Shown here: positions 1 to 8,706 of the stretch, one piece after another
Numbering within the stretch: the stretch's first letter is position 1
How the letters are laid out: each line of letters opens with the position of its first letter
Assembly (NCBI GenBank): GCA_025354885.1
Contig: JANXLY010000213.1
Location: 1 to 43,161 of the forward strand
DNA length: 43,161 bases
Origin: Acidobacteriota bacterium
GTDB taxonomy: Bacteria; Acidobacteriota; Terriglobia; Bryobacterales; Bryobacteraceae
Reading direction: 5' to 3'
Notes under the pieces: generated by a model
The model's database searches: none
The model's input: only the letters and a program-made list of their open reading frames with translations
What the model was told of the DNA's origin: nothing
Program-made: the position numbers and the translations under genes

Positions 1-234
1 GTATTCCCGTTTGCAGTCGCTTGATCGCTGCCAACTTGAACTCCCGCGTAAACTTTCTTCGCGTTTTAGCCATGACTCAAATTCTCCTATCAGAATTTTT
101 ATGAGTCTAGACTCGTGTCTCATTTTTGGGGACAACTCCAAACAGTGTTGTCAAAGCAAAACTTGCACTGTACCCTTCCAGATCTTGTATCGGACGAAAC
201 AAAAGTCAGTTTGCAAAAGTGCCGAGACTATTTC

Positions 235-921
235 ATGAGTTCAGAAATCAATGTCTACGATCTGCCGAGGGTTCCACTGACGAATTTAAAACTTTTGCCC
301 GCTGAAGCGGGCCTCTATTTCGCAATCGACGATAGTGGGCGGATTTGGTATGTTGGAATCGCGAAAAGCCTGCGGGACAGGCGAAGCACTCACGAAAGAC
401 TGGTTGATTTCAAGTGCGCCTTAGTTACGCATTTCGCTTGGACTATCGACCTGGATGCAGGATCTAGGAATTCAAACGAGCAAGACTTCATCAGACTTTT
501 CGATCCGCCACTAAATGATTTGCATCGGACTGGGAGAAGGCCGGTCATACCGACGGGGCGGACTCGCGACGAAGAACTGCAAAGATTCATCGAAATTAAG
601 AACATGCAGTCTGAATTGGAATACGAGCTCAACAAATTAAAAGCCAACATCGTTTCGCATTGCGAAGAATTTGGAGGCAAGTTGGATTTACCTTTGGCGA
701 AAGTCTACCTCTCGTCGCGCACTTCATATTCGTATTCTTCGACGGTTGATTTGCTCTCGCAGGAACTCAAAAAACAAAAGGATGAAGAGGTGGAAAATGG
801 TACAGCCGCAGTCACATCCAAAGCCGTGTTTCCGGTAGTGCGGGCATCAAGCGGAGCGAAAGTTGCGAAATCCAAGCCATTTCCAATAAGCGTTCTACCA
901 CAACAACGAATGGTTTCTTAA
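235..921 (+). CDS. GIY-YIG nuclease-domain protein
   Basis: The N-terminal part carries a GIY-YIG-like core: an AGLYFAI strand, then IWYVGIAKSLRDRR, matching the paired GIY and YIG strands followed by the conserved arginine helix. A glutamate in the NEQDFIRLFDPPLND segment resembles the end of such domains. The C-terminal 100 residues are polar, partly coiled-coil-like and rich in lysine and serine. The family cuts DNA in repair, restriction, homing or retroelement contexts; the role here is unknown. I chose ATG 235, just before the conserved part. An in-frame GTG at 115 would add 40 residues and cannot be excluded, since neither start has a clear ribosome binding site. The gene is visibly more AT-rich than its neighbours, which suggests a foreign origin. 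It converges on modA with 12 bases between stops. Confidence 0.65.
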   Translation: MSSEINVYDLPRVPLTNLKLLPAEAGLYFAIDDSGRIWYVGIAKSLRDRRSTHERLVDFKCALVTHFAWTIDLDAGSRNSNEQDFIRLFDPPLNDLHRTGRRPVIPTGRTRDEELQRFIEIKNMQSELEYELNKLKANIVSHCEEFGGKLDLPLAKVYLSSRTSYSYSSTVDLLSQELKKQKDEEVENGTAAVTSKAVFPVVRASSGAKVAKSKPFPISVLPQQRMVS

Positions 922-933
922 AGATTGATGTCG

Positions 934-1719
934 TTAGCGCCGGAGTGACGGGGGTGCGGGTAGCAGGTTGAAGCCGTGCGTGGCAAAGATCGAGCGACCG
1001 ACGGGCGATTGCAGGAACTGTATGAAGCTATCGGCAAGTTTGGGGTTCCCGCCTTTGCGCCGGATCGGCGCAGCTACCTGGCGGATGGCCGGATGCAATT
1101 CGTCTGAAATCAAATAGCCGCCCTTGTTGTAGATCAAACTCCAGGACAGAATTGCACAATCGGCATTGCCAGTCTCCGCGAACTGCTGCGCTTGTCGAAT
1201 ATTCTCTCCGTATACCAGCTTGTCCTTTACCGCCGCGAAGAGTTTGGCTTTGTTTAGTGCTGCGATGGCGGCTGCACCGTAAGGAGCGAGTTGAGGGTTG
1301 GCGACCGCGATGACCCGGACGGCTGGCTGATCCAGATCCTGTAGCTTGCGGACTGCCCCGGACTTGGCCCAGATTCCAATCCGCCCGATGGCGAAAATCT
1401 GGATTTCTTCGCGGATCACTTTGTTTTTCTTCACCAGTGGCATCACAAAGTCTTCGCTTGCCGACAGGAACAAATCGTAGGGAGCCCCATTTTCGATCTG
1501 CTGCGCCAACATTCCAGACGAAGAAAAGGTGAAAGTGAGATCGGCGAGCGGGAATGCTTCGCGAAAAAGTGGCTCCAAGGGGCTCAAATCGGATGCAGCG
1601 GCGATCGTAAGACTCAGTTTAGAATTTTGCGCATCAACACTTGACAAGAAGACACTCAGATTCAATACTAGAAGTAGGCTAATAGACGCCGGAGGATTGA
1701 TACGTATGGGAAAAATCAT
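934..1719 (-). CDS. modA: Molybdate ABC transporter substrate-binding protein (ModA family)
   Basis: This is a type II periplasmic binding protein for oxyanions. After a signal-peptide-like stretch ([20 protein letters not shown]) come typical ModA segments: [44 protein letters not shown] and later [13 protein letters not shown]. The last three are the usual anion-pocket and hinge regions. The likely start, ATG 1719, lies 14 bases inside dnaK on the other strand. A start further in would remove the signal peptide, so the 5' codons of modA probably overlap the dnaK promoter. No modB or modC permease/ATPase gene is adjacent, so this is an orphan binding protein whose transporter is elsewhere or absent. 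The anion could also be tungstate. Family call is firm; start and ligand are less so. Confidence 0.85.
   Translation of the reverse strand: MIFPIRINPPASISLLLVLNLSVFLSSVDAQNSKLSLTIAAASDLSPLEPLFREAFPLADLTFTFSSSGMLAQQIENGAPYDLFLSASEDFVMPLVKKNKVIREEIQIFAIGRIGIWAKSGAVRKLQDLDQPAVRVIAVANPQLAPYGAAAIAALNKAKLFAAVKDKLVYGENIRQAQQFAETGNADCAILSWSLIYNKGGYLISDELHPAIRQVAAPIRRKGGNPKLADSFIQFLQSPVGRSIFATHGFNLLPAPPSLRR
1640..1660 (+). promoter_or_regulatory. HAIR-like HspR operator upstream of dnaK
   Basis: The sequence reads CTTGACA, seven bases, ACTCAGA. The HspR-associated inverted repeat known from actinobacteria and others is CTTGAGT-N7-ACTCAAG, so each half-site matches 5 of 7 with the exact spacer. It lies 46 bases before dnaK and the operon encodes its own HspR, so autorepression with DnaK as co-repressor is likely by analogy. 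Binding is inferred, not shown. Confidence 0.6.
1641..1669 (+). promoter_or_regulatory. Sigma-70-type promoter of the dnaK operon
   Basis: A perfect TTGACA (-35, 1641-1646) is followed after 17 bases by AATACT (1664-1669; 4 of 6 with TATAAT). Transcription would start near 1676, giving a leader of about 30 bases. The -35 hexamer is inside the left half of the HAIR-like repeat, so HspR bound there would block polymerase. The promoter sits in the antisense of the modA signal-peptide codons. Confidence 0.55.
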
Positions 1720-3634
1720 TGGGATTGACCTTGGGACAACTAATTCCGTTGTTTCGGTGATGGAAGGTGGTTCGCCGGTCGTAATCCCGAACCAGGAAGG
1801 CGCCAGAACGACGCCATCCGTAATTGGGTTCACAAAGAGCGGGGAGCGGTTAGTGGGTCAAGTGGCGAAGCGCCAGGCCGTCACCAACCCCGAGAATACC
1901 ATTTACTCTGTAAAGCGCTTCATGGGACGACGAGTCGATGAAGTGAGTGAAGAGTTGAAGCTGGTACCGTATGCCGTGGTTAGCGGAGACGGCGGCGGTG
2001 CCCGCATTGAAGTGCAAGGCAAGCAATATGCTCCGCCGGAGATCAGCTCACTCGTGCTGAAGAAACTGAAAGAAGCGGCAGAAGCCTATCTTGGCGAAAA
2101 GGTCACAGAAGCGGTGATCACGGTTCCCGCCTACTTCAACGACGCACAGCGTCAGGCGACCAAGGATGCTGGCCAGATTGCAGGGCTTGAAGTAAAGCGA
2201 ATCATCAACGAACCGACAGCAGCGGCGCTCGCCTATGGCCTCGACAAGAAAAAAGACGAGACGATCGCAGTATTCGACTTCGGCGGCGGCACCTTCGACA
2301 TTTCGATTCTCGAAGTGGGCGATGGTGTGGTGGAAGTAAAGTCGACTAACGGCGACACCCACCTTGGCGGCGACAACATTGACGACCGTATCGTGCAGTG
2401 GCTGATCAGCGAATTCAAGAATGAACACGGCATCGACCTCGGCAAGGACAAGATGGCGCTGCAGCGGCTGCGTGATGCCTCAGAGACAGCGAAGATCGAA
2501 CTCTCGAGCAAGCTCGAAGTCGACATCAATCTACCTTTCATCACTGCCGATGCCACGGGGCCAAAGCACCTTGAAAAGAAGCTGACCCGCGGGCGCTTTG
2601 AGCAGATGATTGACGCGATTCTGCAACGGATGATGGACCCCTGCAAGCAGGCGATCTCCGACGCCGGTGTATCACCGCAGAAGATCGACGAAGTGGTGCT
2701 CGTTGGTGGATCAACCCGTATCCCGAAGGTGCGTGAAATGGTGCGCAACTTCTTTGGTAAGGAACCGAACATGACCGTGAACCCGGACGAAGTGGTGGCC
2801 ATCGGGGCTGCAGTCCAGGGCGGTGTGCTGGGTGGCGAAGTAAAGGATGTACTGCTGCTCGACGTGACCCCGCTTTCGCTAGGCATCGAGACCCTGGGCG
2901 GTGTCTTCACCAAGCTAATTGAGCGCAACACGACGATTCCTACCAAGAAAAGCGAGACCTTCTCGACGGCTGCTGACAGCCAGACTTCGGTGGACATCAA
3001 GATCTTCCAGGGCGAACGTCCGATGGCGAAAGACAACCGATTGCTGGGTGTTTTCCAACTGGTAGGGATTCCGCCGGCCTCACGTGGAGTTCCGCAGATC
3101 GAAGTTACTTTTGACATCGATGCCAATGGCATTCTGAACGTGGCCGCTACCGACAAGGGCACCAAGAACGAACAGAAGATCACCATTACTTCCAGTTCTG
3201 GTCTGAGCAAAGAAGAAGTGGACAAGATGGCGAAGGACGCCGAGATGAACGCCGGCGAAGATCGCAAGAAAAAAGATGCGATCGAGGCCCGCAATCAGGG
3301 TGACTCGATGGCTTACAACATCGAAAAGATGTTGAAGGATCACGGTGCCAAGATTGGTGACGACGACCGCAAGGCCGTTGAAGCTGAGCTCGAAGAAGTG
3401 AAGCGCGTGCTCAAGGACGACACCGCATCGGCTGAGCAAATTCGTGCGGCAACCGAGAAACTGACGCAGTCGAGCCACAAGCTGGCCGAGGCGATGTACA
3501 AGACGGAATCCGCCGGTGCTGCAGGTGCCGCAGAGGCTGGTGCCGCAGGCGCTGGCGCGAGCGAGCCCGGCCACGAGAAGCCCAAAGACAATGTCGTGGA
3601 CGCCGAATTTATCGACGTCGACGACAAGAAGTAA
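1706..3634 (+). CDS. dnaK: Molecular chaperone DnaK (Hsp70)
   Basis: Full-length Hsp70 of 642 residues. It opens with [16 protein letters not shown] (phosphate-1 loop) and contains [28 protein letters not shown] (Hsp70 signature), [16 protein letters not shown] (adenosine motif), the [20 protein letters not shown] linker into the substrate-binding domain, and an alpha lid. The C-terminus ends in an Ala/Gly-rich stretch and an acidic [11 protein letters not shown] tail, the form that binds partner proteins in other DnaKs. ATP-driven binding and release of unfolded protein is the established role, with DnaJ and GrpE. A ribosome binding site GGAGG at 1691-1695 supports ATG 1706. It is the first gene of dnaK-dnaJ-hspR; dnaJ follows after 19 bases. 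No grpE is present here. Confidence 0.98.
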   Translation: MGKIIGIDLGTTNSVVSVMEGGSPVVIPNQEGARTTPSVIGFTKSGERLVGQVAKRQAVTNPENTIYSVKRFMGRRVDEVSEELKLVPYAVVSGDGGGARIEVQGKQYAPPEISSLVLKKLKEAAEAYLGEKVTEAVITVPAYFNDAQRQATKDAGQIAGLEVKRIINEPTAAALAYGLDKKKDETIAVFDFGGGTFDISILEVGDGVVEVKSTNGDTHLGGDNIDDRIVQWLISEFKNEHGIDLGKDKMALQRLRDASETAKIELSSKLEVDINLPFITADATGPKHLEKKLTRGRFEQMIDAILQRMMDPCKQAISDAGVSPQKIDEVVLVGGSTRIPKVREMVRNFFGKEPNMTVNPDEVVAIGAAVQGGVLGGEVKDVLLLDVTPLSLGIETLGGVFTKLIERNTTIPTKKSETFSTAADSQTSVDIKIFQGERPMAKDNRLLGVFQLVGIPPASRGVPQIEVTFDIDANGILNVAATDKGTKNEQKITITSSSGLSKEEVDKMAKDAEMNAGEDRKKKDAIEARNQGDSMAYNIEKMLKDHGAKIGDDDRKAVEAELEEVKRVLKDDTASAEQIRAATEKLTQSSHKLAEAMYKTESAGAAGAAEAGAAGAGASEPGHEKPKDNVVDAEFIDVDDKK

Positions 3635-3653
3635 GCGGCTCAGGTAATTCGAT

Positions 3654-4865
3654 ATGGCGGACAAGACGGACTATTATGCAACTCTGGGGATCGCGCGCGG
3701 CGCAGCCGACGATGAGATCCGGAAGGCGTATCGCCGTCTTGCCCGCAAATATCATCCTGACCTGAATCCGGGCGACAAGACCTCTGAGGGACGTTTCAAA
3801 GAGGTGCAGGAAGCCTACGATATTTTGAGCGATGCGAAGAAAAAGCAGATGTACGACCAGTACGGCTTTTATTCGGATCAGGCCGCAGCGGCAGAAGGCG
3901 CAGGTGGCTTTCATGGAGGCCAGGGCGTCGATTTTAGTGGCTTCGATTTTTCTGATTATTTTCAACAGGCGAGTGGCGGCAACCGTGGCGGCTTTCGCAC
4001 GGGCAGCGGGTCGAAGCAAGGCCCACCTCCAGGAGCTGATTCTGGTGGAAGCAGCTTTAAAGATCTCTTCAGCCAGATGTTTGGAGGAGCCGGAAAGCAG
4101 GGCGCGTCCGGGCCGGAGAATGGCAGCGACCTCGAGTACGCATTGAACGTCACTTTCTGGCAATCGATGCGCGGCACGACGGTGCGGCTTACGATACAAC
4201 GCAATGAATCTTGTGATGAATGCAGCGGAACAGGTGCAGCAGCGGGCGGCAGTGCGTGTTCGGAGTGCGCTGGTAGCGGGTCTGTAACGCAGATGGCCGG
4301 GGCGATGAAGTTCAACCTGACCTGTCCGCGATGCAACGGCAAAGGCAAGCTGGCAAATGTCTGCCCGAAGTGCCGAGGCGCTGGGGTGCTGGCACGTCCG
4401 GATCAGGTTGAAACAAAGATTCCAGCTGGCATTCAAACCGGCACTCGACTCCGGGTTGCGGGCAAAGGCAATGCCGGGTTGCGCGGTGGATCGGCAGGAG
4501 ACCTTTACATCACCATCCGTGTTGAGCCACATCCTTTATTCAAACGCGAAGGCGACAACATCGAGATACGGTTGCCGATCACGGTGAGTGAAGCGGGACT
4601 CGGTGCAAAAATCGAAGTGCCCACAATTGACGGCAAAGCACTGCTCAAAGTGCCGCAAGGTACACAGAACGGGCAGCGCTTTCGTTTGCGCGAAAAGGGT
4701 GTCGAAAACCCGCGCAAGGAATCGCGCGGCGATCAGATTGTCGAAGTTTACATTCAGGCTCCGAACGTGAATAATGAACGGACACGCGAACTGTTGCGCG
4801 AACTTTCTCTGGTAGAAGCGGAAGACCCGCGGGCTGCAATTTGGGAACAGACTAAAGACAAATGA
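3654..4865 (+). CDS. dnaJ: Co-chaperone DnaJ (Hsp40)
   Basis: Class I DnaJ of 403 residues with all parts in order: J domain at 1-70 with the HPD motif at 34-36, a long Gly/Phe-rich linker at about 78-150 (richer in Ser, Gln and Gly than usual), four CxxCxGxG zinc motifs (cysteines 187/190, 202/205, 224/227, 237/240), then two beta-rich C-terminal substrate domains. It stimulates DnaK ATPase and delivers clients. It lies between dnaK and hspR with 19 and 17 bases to its neighbours, so it is almost certainly co-transcribed from the HspR-controlled promoter. Confidence 0.96.
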   Translation: MADKTDYYATLGIARGAADDEIRKAYRRLARKYHPDLNPGDKTSEGRFKEVQEAYDILSDAKKKQMYDQYGFYSDQAAAAEGAGGFHGGQGVDFSGFDFSDYFQQASGGNRGGFRTGSGSKQGPPPGADSGGSSFKDLFSQMFGGAGKQGASGPENGSDLEYALNVTFWQSMRGTTVRLTIQRNESCDECSGTGAAAGGSACSECAGSGSVTQMAGAMKFNLTCPRCNGKGKLANVCPKCRGAGVLARPDQVETKIPAGIQTGTRLRVAGKGNAGLRGGSAGDLYITIRVEPHPLFKREGDNIEIRLPITVSEAGLGAKIEVPTIDGKALLKVPQGTQNGQRFRLREKGVENPRKESRGDQIVEVYIQAPNVNNERTRELLRELSLVEAEDPRAAIWEQTKDK

Positions 4866-4882
4866 GAGCAGAGTAGATCGCA

Positions 4883-5290
4883 ATGGCCAGAGCAAGAGGA
4901 AAAGGCGCGTACATGATCTCGGCGATCGCCGAGATGTATGAGATCCATCCGCAAACACTGCGCTTGTATGAGCGTGAAGGTTTACTCTTGCCCAGCCGGA
5001 GCGACGGCAATACGCGGCTTTACACCGAAGAAGACATCGAACGTCTTGAGGTGATTCTGCAACTTACCCGGGAGCTGGGTGTGAACCTGGCCGGCGTAGA
5101 AATCATTTTGAACATGCGCGAGAAAATGTCCGCGATGCAATTGCAGATCGAACAGTTTGTATCCGCGATGAACGAAGAATTTTCGCAACATGCGAGCCAG
5201 AGCTTGCGTGAAGAGGCTCCACAAATGTTGATGCGTGTAGCGATCGCAAACGAGCTTGAGCCCTTCAAGATCAAACTGAAGAAAGACTAA
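4883..5290 (+). CDS. hspR: Heat-shock repressor HspR (MerR family)
   Basis: 135 residues with an N-terminal MerR winged helix-turn-helix: YMISAIAEMYEIHPQTLRLY, then EREGLLLPSRSDGNTRLY and the TEEDIERLEVI helix. A coiled coil follows (AMQLQIEQFVSAMNEEF). Position as the third gene after dnaK and dnaJ is the classic arrangement for HspR, which represses the operon from HAIR operators and is relieved when DnaK is titrated by misfolded protein. The HAIR-like site at 1640-1660 is the probable target. The coding sequence ends at the edge of the tandem repeat that separates it from the convergent secretin-like gene. Confidence 0.9.
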   Translation: MARARGKGAYMISAIAEMYEIHPQTLRLYEREGLLLPSRSDGNTRLYTEEDIERLEVILQLTRELGVNLAGVEIILNMREKMSAMQLQIEQFVSAMNEEFSQHASQSLREEAPQMLMRVAIANELEPFKIKLKKD

Positions 5291-5390
5291 CGAACTGGGG
5301 CGCTAATAGACTGCGGCGAGCAACGGACTGCGGCGAGCAACGGACTGCGGCGAGGACGTACTGGGGCGCTAACGTACTGGGGCGAGGAAC
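5291..5390. repeat. 16-17 bp tandem repeat between convergent hspR and secretin gene
   Basis: Six consecutive units start at 5291, 5308, 5325, 5342, 5359 and 5375. The best-conserved is GGACTGCGGCGAGCAAC; two forms alternate (ACTGCGGCGAG and ACTGGGGCGCT/GAG). It begins directly after the hspR stop. The last two units supply the final codons and TAG stop (5369-5371) of the minus-strand secretin gene. No T-rich tract follows, so it is not an ordinary terminator. Confidence 0.85.
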
Positions 5391-6967
5391 CGTGTTTCCG
5401 GCCCTGTAAACAAGTCACGACCCACGTATTCGGCAGGTACGGCACCAATGGTATGCGGCCGCACCACAAGCAGAGTTTGCCCGCTACTTCGATCATGACC
5501 ATTCAGTGAAAACAGCGGCCCGATGACAGGGATCTGCGAAAGCCCGGCGATGCCGCTGTGGTTATACGATTCGCTGCCAGTTGTGAGCCCGGCGGCCACA
5601 GCCCATTCCCCTTCCTTCAAGCGCACGGTGCCAGTGTATTTTCGATTGGCAATCACAGGGATGTTGTTGTTGGTCTGGCCTGTGAGTACCTTAAAATCTG
5701 ATTCCAGTTCAAGACTGATCTCTCCGTTGGCATGCATGTGGGGAGTGATTTTTACCGAAAGCCCAAGGTCTTCAAACTGGATCTGAGGCGCAGTGAGTTG
5801 TGCGTTGGCATTCGTGCCACTGCTGTAAGAGGATGTAGCGGTGATAATCGGGAAACGATCTCCAATGTGAACCGTTGCGGGAAGCCCATCGAGAGAGCGC
5901 ACTTTGGCTTCATAGAGGCTCTTGGTGTTGGAATGAGTCATGCTGGCGAACAGCGAGGCAGTGGTCACCCCCAGCCCAAACAAAGTTGTGCCTCCACCAA
6001 AGGTGAGCAAGCCCTTGATTCCATTAAGCGGGGCGGTGATCAGGCTACGGCTTTTCACGAGTGGAATCAGTTGGCTCGAATTAGGCAGGGAAAATCCAAA
6101 ACTCAAAGTCGAAAGCTCGTTCACTTCGTAGAATTCGAAGTCGATCATCACCTGGCCGCGATACTGGAGTAATTGCGAGAGTGCAACTTGCGCGGGCTTC
6201 ACCTTCGACCAACGGTCGCGGATCATCATCATGCCGCGCACGGTGTCGATCGATACGCGCTGCAACTCGAAAATCTGCTGGATGGCACGGGCTACTTCCT
6301 GCGCTTCGGCAGAAGAAATTGCCGTCGAGATCGGCAGTGTGATGGCAACGTTTCGTTCCTGCTCGCGACGCTTCTGGTCCGTATCGCGAACGATCATTGC
6401 GAGCTTGTCCGAGAGTGGATTCACAAAGGAATTCGTAACGAGGTTGACGACATAGAGCGCCTCGTCAAAGTTTGCATCTTCGAGCTTGATGGTGCGGTCG
6501 CGCGGATTGTCGTAATCGCCGTCAAAAATCAGATCGATCCCGAAATGGGTGAGGACACGCTGGTAAATGGTCTTGGCATCACCGCTCAGATTAAGCGTGA
6601 TCCGGACGGGCTTGGGCAAGAGAGAAGGGGGCGGCAGCATTCTCGTGATGTCGCGCATGTCAGTCTCTGTAATTCGCACGAGCGGGTCATTGGGATCTAC
6701 TTCAGCCACTACCTCTTTTCCCGGTGCGAAACTGGCTTTTTCGAGTGCCTTAGATCGCAACTGCGAGGCCTTGCCGGAGGCGAGCAGGTTCTTGGGATCG
6801 AGCCGGGCCGCTTGTGAATAGAGAAACCAGGCTTCGGTAGTTTTGCCCTGTTCTTCCAGGGCTTCTGCCCGCCAGACCATGGACTTTACATCACCAAACG
6901 GACTGTCTTGAGCGTGAGCAAGGGCAGTGAACAACACCAGGGCCGAACTCAGCGCATAATTCCGCAT
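5369..6967 (-). CDS. Secretin-like outer-membrane protein with N-terminal TPR
   Basis: About 532 residues. A signal peptide (MRNYALSSALVLFTALAHAQ) precedes one or two TPR-like helices (AWFLYSQAARLDPKN), then an STN/N0-type segment (ITLNLSGDAKTIYQRVLTHF), an N1-like segment, and a C-terminal secretin domain. Typical secretin landmarks are IQFEDLGLSVKITPHMHANG, RKYTGTVRLKEGEWAVAAGL and GLSQIPVIGPLF. Secretins form ring channels for type II secretion, type IV pili or phage export. It is shorter than PilQ or GspD, and no other pilus or secretion genes are nearby, only the divergent AAA+ ATPase gene. I chose ATG 6967; a TTG at 6997 would extend it by ten residues. The last residues (LAPVR) come from the tandem repeat. 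Confidence 0.8.
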   Translation of the reverse strand: MRNYALSSALVLFTALAHAQDSPFGDVKSMVWRAEALEEQGKTTEAWFLYSQAARLDPKNLLASGKASQLRSKALEKASFAPGKEVVAEVDPNDPLVRITETDMRDITRMLPPPSLLPKPVRITLNLSGDAKTIYQRVLTHFGIDLIFDGDYDNPRDRTIKLEDANFDEALYVVNLVTNSFVNPLSDKLAMIVRDTDQKRREQERNVAITLPISTAISSAEAQEVARAIQQIFELQRVSIDTVRGMMMIRDRWSKVKPAQVALSQLLQYRGQVMIDFEFYEVNELSTLSFGFSLPNSSQLIPLVKSRSLITAPLNGIKGLLTFGGGTTLFGLGVTTASLFASMTHSNTKSLYEAKVRSLDGLPATVHIGDRFPIITATSSYSSGTNANAQLTAPQIQFEDLGLSVKITPHMHANGEISLELESDFKVLTGQTNNNIPVIANRKYTGTVRLKEGEWAVAAGLTTGSESYNHSGIAGLSQIPVIGPLFSLNGHDRSSGQTLLVVRPHTIGAVPAEYVGRDLFTGPETRFLAPVR

Positions 6968-7039
6968 CCGTAAGAAGAGACGCTTGCCTAGCCTCAAACG
7001 TGCATAAACTTTCGCGACACTACAACCGATTAAGCAAGC

Positions 7040-8371
7040 ATGGGTACATTTACGAGCAGCCTTGGCAGTCTGGGCAGCGGTACAAGCAAAAGCACTTTTG
7101 TGGATACACTACCTCCCAACTCCACTAGCCCACAGGCCAACCGTTTTGCCCCGGCAATCCCCGAAACTTTCGAAGAACTGGGGCTGGCTCAAAGTTTCGT
7201 CACCGATCTTGTGTTGCGCCGCCTGATTCTCGAAGGCTTCAGCTCATTGAGCAGCCTGAGCCACACACTAAAGCTATCTGTATCGATTATCGATATTATT
7301 TTCAAACACTTACGAGCTCAGCAACTGATCGAAGTAAAGGGCATGATTGGCAACGATTATTCCTTTGTTCTCAGCCAGGCTGGGCGCCAACTCGCCAGCG
7401 ACCGTTTTGCGACGGTTCAGTATGCCAGTGCAGCGCCTGTTTCGCTCAAAGATTATGTCGCGGCAACCAAGCTGCAGGCTGCCAAGGTTTTTGTGGACCG
7501 GCGAACATTGCGCCTGGCCTTCAGCGACCTGGTCGTGCCAGACCGGCTTCTGGACCAACTGGGCCCGGCGTTGATCAGCCAAAATTCCATTTTTCTTTAC
7601 GGCCCTTCGGGCAATGGTAAGACCTCAATCGCAGAACGAATGCTGCGTGTCTATCAGGATGCGATCCTGATGCCATATGCTGTCGAAGTCGACAATCAGG
7701 TAATTCAGCTCTACGATCCGGTAGTACACCAGCGCATCGAAATGGATGATCCGGAAATCGACCCACGCTGGATCCTCTGCAAGCGCCCCTGTCTTGTTGT
7801 CGGCGGTGAACTCGTGCCGAACATGCTTGAATTGCGCCTGGACGACGCCTCGGGCATCTACGCCGCACCTCTGCAGATGAAGGCGAACAACGGCATTTTC
7901 ATCATTGATGACTTTGGCCGCCAGTTGATCAGTCCGCGTGACTTGTTAAACCGCTGGATTGTGCCGCTGGACCGTCGCGTAGACTACCTCTCGCTGCGTT
8001 ATGGAATCAAGTTCCAGATCCCCTTTGAAATGATGGTGGTTTTCTCGACGAATCTGGATCCTTCGGACTTGGCCGATGAAGCATTTCTTCGCCGTATCCA
8101 GAACAAGATTCTAATCGAGCCGGTAGAACCGCACGTCTTCGATCAGATTTTCCAGCGTGTTTTCCGGGCGCGTGAAGTCCCCTACAATGACGATTCTGCG
8201 GAGTTTCTGCGCAATCTCTGTTTGCAGGACGGCCGGGAATATCTGCGCGCCTGCTACCCGATGGATATCTGCAACCTGCTGATCTCAATCAGCCGGTATG
8301 AGCATCGCCAGGTAGGAGCCACTCGCGAAGACCTTGAGCGCGCCGTAAACCTCTACTTCGCCCGCGACTAA
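7040..8371 (+). CDS. AAA+ ATPase with N-terminal winged-helix-like region
   Basis: 443 residues. Residues 45-125 form a helical, winged-helix-like region (LVLRRLILEGFSSLSSLSHT, then VSIIDIIFKHLRAQQLIEV). Walker A is GPSGNGKTS at 188-196, Walker B is IFIIDD at 286-291, and VFSTNLDPSDLADEAFLRRI gives sensor 1 and the arginine-finger region. Similar proteins are often labelled 'ATPase with chaperone activity, associated with Flp pilus assembly'. Its place head-to-head with a secretin gene, 72 bases apart, fits a role in a secretion or pilus machine, but this is inference. A Ser/Thr/Gly-rich N-terminus of 30 residues looks disordered. It converges on yggX with 18 bases between. Confidence 0.7.
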   Translation: MGTFTSSLGSLGSGTSKSTFVDTLPPNSTSPQANRFAPAIPETFEELGLAQSFVTDLVLRRLILEGFSSLSSLSHTLKLSVSIIDIIFKHLRAQQLIEVKGMIGNDYSFVLSQAGRQLASDRFATVQYASAAPVSLKDYVAATKLQAAKVFVDRRTLRLAFSDLVVPDRLLDQLGPALISQNSIFLYGPSGNGKTSIAERMLRVYQDAILMPYAVEVDNQVIQLYDPVVHQRIEMDDPEIDPRWILCKRPCLVVGGELVPNMLELRLDDASGIYAAPLQMKANNGIFIIDDFGRQLISPRDLLNRWIVPLDRRVDYLSLRYGIKFQIPFEMMVVFSTNLDPSDLADEAFLRRIQNKILIEPVEPHVFDQIFQRVFRAREVPYNDDSAEFLRNLCLQDGREYLRACYPMDICNLLISISRYEHRQVGATREDLERAVNLYFARD

Positions 8372-8389
8372 TCGCTAGACGCGAGCAGC

Positions 8390-8677
8390 TTAATGCGTGG
8401 GCGCAACGAAATCGGGTGGTGCTTCTGCACCCTCGCCAAAGAAGTACTTTTCCATCTGGTCGAGAAGAAATTGCTGAGCCTCGGCAGTGCCAAGGTTCAA
8501 CCGATACTCATTCATGAGCATCTTCATGTGTTCTACCCATTGCTTCCAGGCTTCTTGAGAAACGTTTTCGAAGATGCGCGGCCCTAGTGGGTGGCCATCA
8601 AAGGGGACTTCTTTCAATCCCGGCAATTCTTTTTGCAGCTTTACACAAAAGACCGTTCGCTCGGTCGCTTCACTCAT
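8390..8677 (-). CDS. yggX: Probable Fe(II)-trafficking / oxidative damage protection protein YggX
   Basis: 95 residues, close to the 91 of the E. coli protein, with the family pattern throughout: RTVFCVKLQKELPGL (conserved cysteine near the N-terminus), PLGPRIFENVSQEAWKQW, HMKMLMNEYRLNLG and QQFLLDQMEKYFFGEG. YggX supports iron handling and protects Fe-S enzymes against oxidants in enterobacteria. In proteobacteria it often neighbours mutY; here it follows a SirB1-like protein and an unknown gene on the same strand (29 bases to the latter), so it is probably the last gene of a three-gene transcript. Confidence 0.9.
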   Translation of the reverse strand: MSEATERTVFCVKLQKELPGLKEVPFDGHPLGPRIFENVSQEAWKQWVEHMKMLMNEYRLNLGTAEAQQFLLDQMEKYFFGEGAEAPPDFVAPTH

Positions 8678-8706
8678 GCTTCTAGAATAGCGGCTAAATG
8701 GAGGGT

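Noticed and set aside
103..114. Perfect palindrome GAGTCTAGACTC as an operator
   Set aside because: Twelve bases of palindrome in isolation can occur by chance and no promoter elements line up with it.
1675..1740. A molybdenum-cofactor riboswitch before modA
   Set aside because: The upstream side of modA is dnaK coding sequence; no room or fold for such an RNA was seen.
2233..3294. 353-codon minus-strand open frame within dnaK
   Set aside because: Ser- and Arg-rich, low-complexity shadow of the highly conserved dnaK frame.
6173..6817. Long plus-strand open frame antisense to the secretin-like gene
   Set aside because: Composition is that of a reverse-frame shadow; no recognisable domain, and the minus strand has clear secretin motifs.
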